Source: UBA9642 sp964545585
Lineage (GTDB): Archaea; Nanobdellota; Nanobdellia; Woesearchaeales; UBA9642
Assembly (NCBI GenBank): GCA_964545585.1
Contig: CAZJFT010000007.1
Location: forward strand, 1 to 26,697
Direction of reading: 5' to 3'
DNA length: 26,697 nucleotides
Program-made: the position numbers and the translations under genes
In this document: one piece after another, positions 23,011-26,697 of the stretch
How positions within the stretch are numbered: the stretch's first letter is position 1
Layout of the letters: the number at the start of each line of letters is the position of its first letter
The notes under the pieces: generated by a model
Database searches by the model: none
Told to the model about the DNA's origin: nothing
Seen by the model: the letters and a program-made list of their open reading frames with translations, nothing else

Positions 23011-23400
23011 ATGGGGAAATTGGTGGATGATGTCAATAAATTGCATGAAAAGATAAACAAAATGAATGTAGAGGAAAAAAGGTATTTGGCATATAATGAA
23101 CTCGCCAGATTCGTGAATGCCAAGGAACCCTTGCAAAAATTCACCGTTCCGACCGCATCAAATGTGTACTTGAATGAAAATTTGATTCTTATCTTTCTGA
23201 AAAACAATCTTTCCCCAACAGCAGACGAGCCTCCTCCAGAGATGACAAAGAAAAGCAATAAGATGGAATATAAATCTCAGCTTATGGACTATCTTTCTAG
23301 ATGGGGCATGTTCAAAGATCGCGACATTTCTGCAAACACATATTATCTATTAGCACAATACTGCTATCATAAATCCAATAATGAAAATAACAGCATATAA
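23011..23400 (+). CDS. Unrecognised small soluble protein (129 aa)
   Basis: Not recognised. An N-terminal amphipathic, probably coiled helix (residues 4-35, KLVDDVNKLHEKINKMNVEE) is followed by a short strand region, a proline-rich loop (PTADEPPPE) and a second helical part with aromatic residues (YLSRWGMFKD, YYLLAQYCYH). Neither a signal peptide nor a membrane helix is present. The single cysteine is near the C-terminus. ATG 23011 is at the RNA start predicted from the TATA at 22982-22988. The gene is monocistronic: the tRNA promoter begins about 20 bases after its stop. Confidence 0.7.
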   Translation: MGKLVDDVNKLHEKINKMNVEEKRYLAYNELARFVNAKEPLQKFTVPTASNVYLNENLILIFLKNNLSPTADEPPPEMTKKSNKMEYKSQLMDYLSRWGMFKDRDISANTYYLLAQYCYHKSNNENNSI

Positions 23401-23417
23401 ATCTGACAAGGAAAACC

Positions 23418-23425
23418 TTTAAATA
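23418..23425 (+). promoter_or_regulatory. TATA box of the tRNA-Arg gene
   Basis: TTTAAATA, with a purine-rich BRE-like AAAACC just upstream, is centred 28 bases before the first base of the tRNA. It is one of the best promoter matches in the window. Confidence 0.75.
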
Positions 23426-23449
23426 CGGTCCTTTATTCTTAAATATCAT

Positions 23450-23544
23450 GGGCGTGTAGCGCAGCTTGGATAGCGCGACAGCCTTCTAATCGTCCAAGAC
23501 GATAAGTAAGCTGTAGGTCCGGGGTTCAAATCCTCGCACGCCCG
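23450..23544 (+). tRNA. tRNA-Arg (anticodon UCU) with a 20-nt intron
   Basis: The acceptor stem GGGCGTG/CACGCCC pairs perfectly, with discriminator G and no encoded CCA. D stem GCGC/GCGC, anticodon stem ACAGC/GCTGT (23478-23482 with 23510-23514) and T arm CGGGG-TTCAAAT-CCTCG are present. Between the anticodon stem strands are 27 nt; a seven-base loop C-TTCTAA-type with anticodon TCT (23485-23487) leaves 20 nt as intron, about 23489-23508, at the canonical site after position 37. The cut could shift by one base because of repeated A. The intron contains an ATCGT/ACGAT hairpin, and CTT/AAG pairing next to the anticodon stem leaves three-base bulges on both sides, a relaxed bulge-helix-bulge for the archaeal splicing endonuclease. 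It would decode AGA (and possibly AGG), codons common here. Confidence 0.93.
23489..23508 (+). other. Intron of tRNA-Arg
   Basis: Twenty bases removed to leave anticodon loop CUUCUAA. The central ATCGT (23489-23493 region) pairs with ACGAT around a CCAAG loop. The end points are uncertain by one base. Confidence 0.75.
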
Positions 23545-23557
23545 TTTATTTTTTATT
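23545..23557 (+). terminator. T-rich terminator after tRNA-Arg
   Basis: The tRNA is followed directly by TTTATTTTTTATT, a T-rich tract suited to ending archaeal transcription of the tRNA. Confidence 0.6.
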
Positions 23558-23601
23558 GATATATCATTTACATAATAAAATAAAATCCTATTTTTCTGGG
23601 C

Positions 23602-23636
23602 TTGGAAATCCCGCAGAGATTTCCAAACATTTAAAA
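23602..23636 (+). promoter_or_regulatory. Perfect inverted repeat next to the TATA box of the surface-glycan cluster
   Basis: TTGGAAATC (23602-23610) and GATTTCCAA (23618-23626) are perfect nine-base arms around a seven-base loop. The TATA box catttaaaa (23628-23636) begins two bases later and is centred 26-27 bases before ATG 23659, predicting a leaderless mRNA. The repeat covers the BRE/TFB side of the promoter, so it may be an activator or repressor site. A transcriptional terminator hairpin is the alternative. Confidence 0.6.
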
Positions 23637-23658
23637 AACCTCTAATCCATCTTTCTGC

Positions 23659-24768
23659 ATGGGTATTTCGTGGAAGAATTGGCTTACAGGAATATTTCTT
23701 GTAGGAGGAATAATAGCATTATATTTTATTCTCAAAGAACATGGTGTAAAAGAAATATTCGACACTTATAAGAATTTCGATCCAGTGACATTGTTATTGT
23801 ATGCGTTGTCCGTACTAATAATATTATTGCTTCTAAATTGGCGGTGGGATGTAGTCCTTAAATCTAGGAATATCGCCATCCCATTCAGGAAGCTCTTCAT
23901 ATACAGGATAATAGGTATGAGCATAAACTTCCTGACGCCTGGCCCGAGGGTCGGTGGAGAGGCGACACAATCAAGCATGCTGACGAAGCATGATGTCAAT
24001 TTCACTGAAGGATTAACAACAGTAATGATAGATAAGATAATAGACATAACAACATCAGGCATACTGTTCCTCATAGGAATAACTCTTGTAGGATTGAAAT
24101 ACAGCTTCGTAGGGAGTTTCGGATGGATACTACTCATTTTAGGGTTGATATTTGTGGTTTTAGTGGTGCTTTTCTATTATAGGATGCTCACAAGCAAGCA
24201 TTTCTTCCTGAGGCTATTCCATATGCTCCGGCTAGACAAAGTGCAGAGCAAGACATTAATAAAATTAGAGCGGAAGATTGAAGAGATGGAATTGATGATG
24301 ATAGAATTCTACAAGCATAACAAGAAGGCATTCATGAAGACATTAGGGATAAGCTTCCTGTCATGGATCGCGATGTTCTTCGAATACAAGTTCGCCGCAC
24401 AATTATTAGGATTCAATATAGGGATGGTTGAGATATTCTTCATCGTATCATTCGTGGGAATGGCATTACTATTCCCAATACCTATGGCTATCGGAGTATT
24501 GGAGGCTGGACAGATATCTGCATTCGCGATAATAGGATTGCCTGCTAGTGCAGGAGTCGCATTAGCATTCCTTGTGAGGATAAAAGACCTCACTACAGCG
24601 ATAATCGGCCTGATACTCCTCGCATTGTACGGATTTCATGTGCCTAAAGTGGTCACGAAGAAATATAAGAGCAAGATGGATCCATTAGGTGAGGATTCCA
24701 GGATGAAAGAGACTCTCGATGCAAGGTTCAAGAGGATAAAATTAAAGAGGAAAAAAGAACAACCCTAA
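23659..24768 (+). CDS. Flippase-like membrane protein (LPG synthase TM / UPF0104 family)
   Basis: A 369-residue polytopic protein with about eight hydrophobic segments (near residues 8-25, 43-61, 80-95, 130-146, 153-176, 228-250, 255-280, 300-325) and a very basic C-terminal tail (RFKRIKLKRKKEQ). TPGPRVGGEATQ (93-104) is the conserved PGxxGGE block of the PF03706 family, which includes the membrane part of lysyl-phosphatidylglycerol synthase and archaeal proteins usually found with glycosyltransferases. A role moving or handling a lipid-linked sugar at the membrane is inferred from the family and the next two genes. The ATG 23659 is chosen from the TATA spacing. The glycosyltransferase gene begins one base after its stop. 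Confidence 0.88.
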   Translation: MGISWKNWLTGIFLVGGIIALYFILKEHGVKEIFDTYKNFDPVTLLLYALSVLIILLLLNWRWDVVLKSRNIAIPFRKLFIYRIIGMSINFLTPGPRVGGEATQSSMLTKHDVNFTEGLTTVMIDKIIDITTSGILFLIGITLVGLKYSFVGSFGWILLILGLIFVVLVVLFYYRMLTSKHFFLRLFHMLRLDKVQSKTLIKLERKIEEMELMMIEFYKHNKKAFMKTLGISFLSWIAMFFEYKFAAQLLGFNIGMVEIFFIVSFVGMALLFPIPMAIGVLEAGQISAFAIIGLPASAGVALAFLVRIKDLTTAIIGLILLALYGFHVPKVVTKKYKSKMDPLGEDSRMKETLDARFKRIKLKRKKEQP

Positions 24769-24769
24769 A

Positions 24770-25822
24770 ATGGCAAAGATTCTTTATTCAATAAACGGTG
24801 AAGGGATGGGTCATGCAACTAGGAGCATGGCATTGATACAAGAATTAAGAAAGAAGCATGATGTAATGGTCATTGCCGGCAGTTCCAGGATATATCCTTA
24901 TGTAAAAAAAATCCATCCAAAGACAAAGATGTATGAAGGTATAAGGATAACATATAAGGACGATAAAGTGGATGATTATGAGACATTGAAGAAATACTTC
25001 ATGTGGATTGCTAAAGAAAGCCCATCAAGCGTCAAGAAAATATACGACATATTCAAATCATACAAGCCAGAAATATTGCTGACTGATTTTGAAGGTACAA
25101 CATCATACATTGCAAATGTCCTAGATATACCTGTAGTTTGCATATGCAACATACATGCTATGACACATCTCAAGTATCATGTGCCTAAGAAATATTTGAA
25201 GACAAGCATAAAAGTCAAGATAGTGACCAAAACCATATTCCCTAAGGCGGATCATCACCTGATAACAACTTTCTTCTATATACCTCCAAAATCAGATAAT
25301 GTATCAGTTTTCCCTCCAATATTAAGGAAAGAGATATATAATCTGAAGACAAAATCCGCGGATTATATACTAGTATACCAGACAGCGGATACGAACAAGA
25401 AACTAATAGAAGAATTGAAGAAGATAAAACATAAATTTATAGTCTACGGATTTGATATTGATAAGAAAGAATCTAATATCACATTCAGGAAATTCAACAA
25501 TACAGTATGGTTGAAAGATCTGTCTGGATGCAGGGCAGTAATATCCAACGGAGGATTTAGCCTGTTGTCTGAAGCGGTAAGCCTTCATAAGCCAGTTTTT
25601 TCAATGCCTATAAAAGGGCAGTTTGAACAGATATTGAATGCGTTGTTCATAAAGAAGCTCGGATATGGTGAGATGCATCAACATACGGATTCTAGAAGGA
25701 TAATCAAGTTCATCAAGAACCTGAAAAAATATGAATCAAATATAAAGAGCTTCAAGAGAGAAGATAATTCTAAGATATTGGCAAAGATAGAGGAGATAAT
25801 CGCAAAAGAATGTTCATCCTGA
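24770..25822 (+). CDS. GT-B glycosyltransferase (MJ1255-like / GT28-related)
   Basis: A 350-residue soluble or membrane-associated glycosyltransferase. The N-terminal Rossmann domain has the glycine-rich NGEGMGHATR (9-18), which resembles the acceptor loop of MurG/UDP-glucuronosyltransferase-like enzymes. The C-terminal domain has ISNGGFSLLSEA (258-269) followed by P-x-x-x-GQFEQILNA, the nucleotide-sugar site of the family. Members of the MJ1255 group are widespread in archaea, but substrates are mostly unknown. It follows the flippase-like gene by one base, and the next gene starts inside or just after its end, so the three form an operon, probably for a surface glycan or glycolipid. Confidence 0.88.
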   Translation: MAKILYSINGEGMGHATRSMALIQELRKKHDVMVIAGSSRIYPYVKKIHPKTKMYEGIRITYKDDKVDDYETLKKYFMWIAKESPSSVKKIYDIFKSYKPEILLTDFEGTTSYIANVLDIPVVCICNIHAMTHLKYHVPKKYLKTSIKVKIVTKTIFPKADHHLITTFFYIPPKSDNVSVFPPILRKEIYNLKTKSADYILVYQTADTNKKLIEELKKIKHKFIVYGFDIDKKESNITFRKFNNTVWLKDLSGCRAVISNGGFSLLSEAVSLHKPVFSMPIKGQFEQILNALFIKKLGYGEMHQHTDSRRIIKFIKNLKKYESNIKSFKREDNSKILAKIEEIIAKECSS

Positions 25823-26697
25823 TAAGAGAAGGATGGAGAATGTTCAAAAGGAACATCAGGGTAAAGTTTTCTGGTCTCGAAAAATTCTCTGGGACAGATG
25901 AAAAGATATGCAAGAGCATCATAGATTCATGCTGGAACGGGAGATATTTTTCTACTTGCCCTAAAGGAGGGCACTATGGATTCTATTCACGGGATTTCGG
26001 GTGGTGCATCCAATCACTAATAAATCTAGGATATGGAAAAGAAGTCAATAAAACACTTGAATATGCCCTTGAGATATTTGAAAAGAAAGACGGGATATAT
26101 GTTTCAATAAATACTTCTGGTGAACCTTTCAATTTCCCCAACATATACAGTCCCGATAGTGTCGCTTACATATTCAGAAGTCTCAGGATCAATGGAAACA
26201 AGAGACTTATAGAAAAACACAAGGATTTCCTTAATTCAGAAGCAAAAAGATTCAAAGAGGTATGTATAGATGAATCTGGAATGATACAGAGAAAACATTT
26301 TTCAGGGATGAGGGATTATGCAATAGTGAAAGGATCTTGCTATGATATGATAATGGCTTGCATGATTGATGATGAGATAAACAAGATAAATAAATTGATG
26401 AGGAAAGAGATGATTGAGAATCCATTCAAAGGACGGGCATTGAAGAAAAATCTTATCAATCATTTCTGGAACGGGAAATACTTCTACGACTATAAAGATG
26501 CAGTCTATGGACATAATAATATTTATCCGTATTTCCTAAATCTAATAAATGATAAGAAAATGATTAAATCATCAATAAAAAAAATTCATGAATCACAATT
26601 AGACAACCCCATCCCTCTAAAATACGAATCAAACAATAAGCATGCCAAATTCATATGGCAAGAGATATTCGTTTCAGGCTGGGAGAAGCATACATCA
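25810..26697 (+). CDS. (alpha/alpha)6-barrel glycosidase-like protein (3' truncated by the window)
   Basis: The frame is open from ATG 25810 to the last base (296 codons, no stop), so the gene continues outside. Two related segments, SCWNGRYFST (followed by GGHYGFYSRDFGWCIQSL) and HFWNGKYFYDY, plus evenly spaced helices, resemble six-hairpin glycosidases such as GH15, GH63 and amylo-alpha-1,6-glucosidase proteins. The Asp in YSRDFGW and Glu residues further on are candidates for catalysis, unproven. Two starts are possible. ATG 25810 overlaps the glycosyltransferase end by 13 bases and has no ribosome site. ATG 25840 has GAAGGA six bases upstream and is somewhat more likely. No signal peptide is seen. 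It probably trims or modifies the glycan made by the upstream genes, or stores/uses a polysaccharide. Confidence 0.78.
   Translation, partial: MFILIREGWRMFKRNIRVKFSGLEKFSGTDEKICKSIIDSCWNGRYFSTCPKGGHYGFYSRDFGWCIQSLINLGYGKEVNKTLEYALEIFEKKDGIYVSINTSGEPFNFPNIYSPDSVAYIFRSLRINGNKRLIEKHKDFLNSEAKRFKEVCIDESGMIQRKHFSGMRDYAIVKGSCYDMIMACMIDDEINKINKLMRKEMIENPFKGRALKKNLINHFWNGKYFYDYKDAVYGHNNIYPYFLNLINDKKMIKSSIKKIHESQLDNPIPLKYESNNKHAKFIWQEIFVSGWEKHTS

Noticed and set aside
1..26697. CRISPR array, insertion sequence, integrase or attachment site
   Set aside because: No regularly spaced direct repeats, transposase motifs or tRNA-fragment duplications were found by eye; the tRNA-Arg 3' end has no visible second copy in the window.

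Overview
The window is AT-rich DNA that looks archaeal. The signs are TATA/BRE-type promoters placed so that several transcripts would start at or next to the start codon, a tRNA gene with a short intron in the anticodon loop and no encoded CCA, archaeal-type valyl- and histidyl-tRNA synthetases, a surface protein with a PGF-pre-PGF-like domain and many N-glycosylation sequons, and heavy use of ATA, AGA and AGG codons. Several compact or unfamiliar small genes and the mix of archaeal and bacterial-type genes would fit a DPANN-type archaeon (for example Woesearchaeota-like), but lineage is an inference. The lineage appears to cope with oxygen.

Layout. 1-2736: 3' part of a large glycoprotein-like surface protein that enters from outside the window, converging on valS (2741-5146, minus). 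5196-6552: three small genes (two unrecognised, one membrane bPH2-domain protein). The bPH2 gene probably shares a transcript with an M49 dipeptidyl-peptidase III (6578-8482). 8550-18700 (minus): the centrepiece, an almost gapless 12-gene run. It reads ArsR-like regulator, sufB, sufD, sufS, sufU, alpha/beta hydrolase, sufC, endonuclease IV-like, Mn-type superoxide dismutase, Bcp/PrxQ peroxiredoxin, FNR-like flavin reductase, leucyl aminopeptidase. Three junctions are 4-base ATGA overlaps and most others are under 40 bases. 18759-20351: a secreted protein made of short beta repeats. 20493-21593: a membrane-anchored winged-helix regulator. 21641-22939: hisS. 23011-23400: an unrecognised small gene divergent from hisS. 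23450-23544: tRNA-Arg(UCU) with a 20-nt intron. 23659-26697: a plus-strand surface-glycan cluster (flippase-like membrane protein, GT-B glycosyltransferase, and an (alpha/alpha)6-barrel glycosidase-like gene that runs off the window).

How it fits together. The suf run makes Fe-S clusters (SufS supplies sulfur, SufU carries or transfers it, SufBCD assembles). The distal genes remove superoxide and peroxide, repair abasic DNA and degrade peptides, so the run looks like a single oxidative-stress/Fe-S-repair regulon. Its first gene encodes a small HTH protein with four cysteines. A perfect 8+8 palindrome lies between that gene's TATA box and start codon, so autoregulation by an Fe-S, metal or redox signal is the most testable idea here. 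A second possible regulatory pair is the membrane winged-helix protein and the adjacent secreted repeat protein, both with inverted repeats in their promoter/leader regions.

No rRNA, CRISPR array, insertion sequence or origin was seen, and no gene-free stretch exceeds 300 bases.
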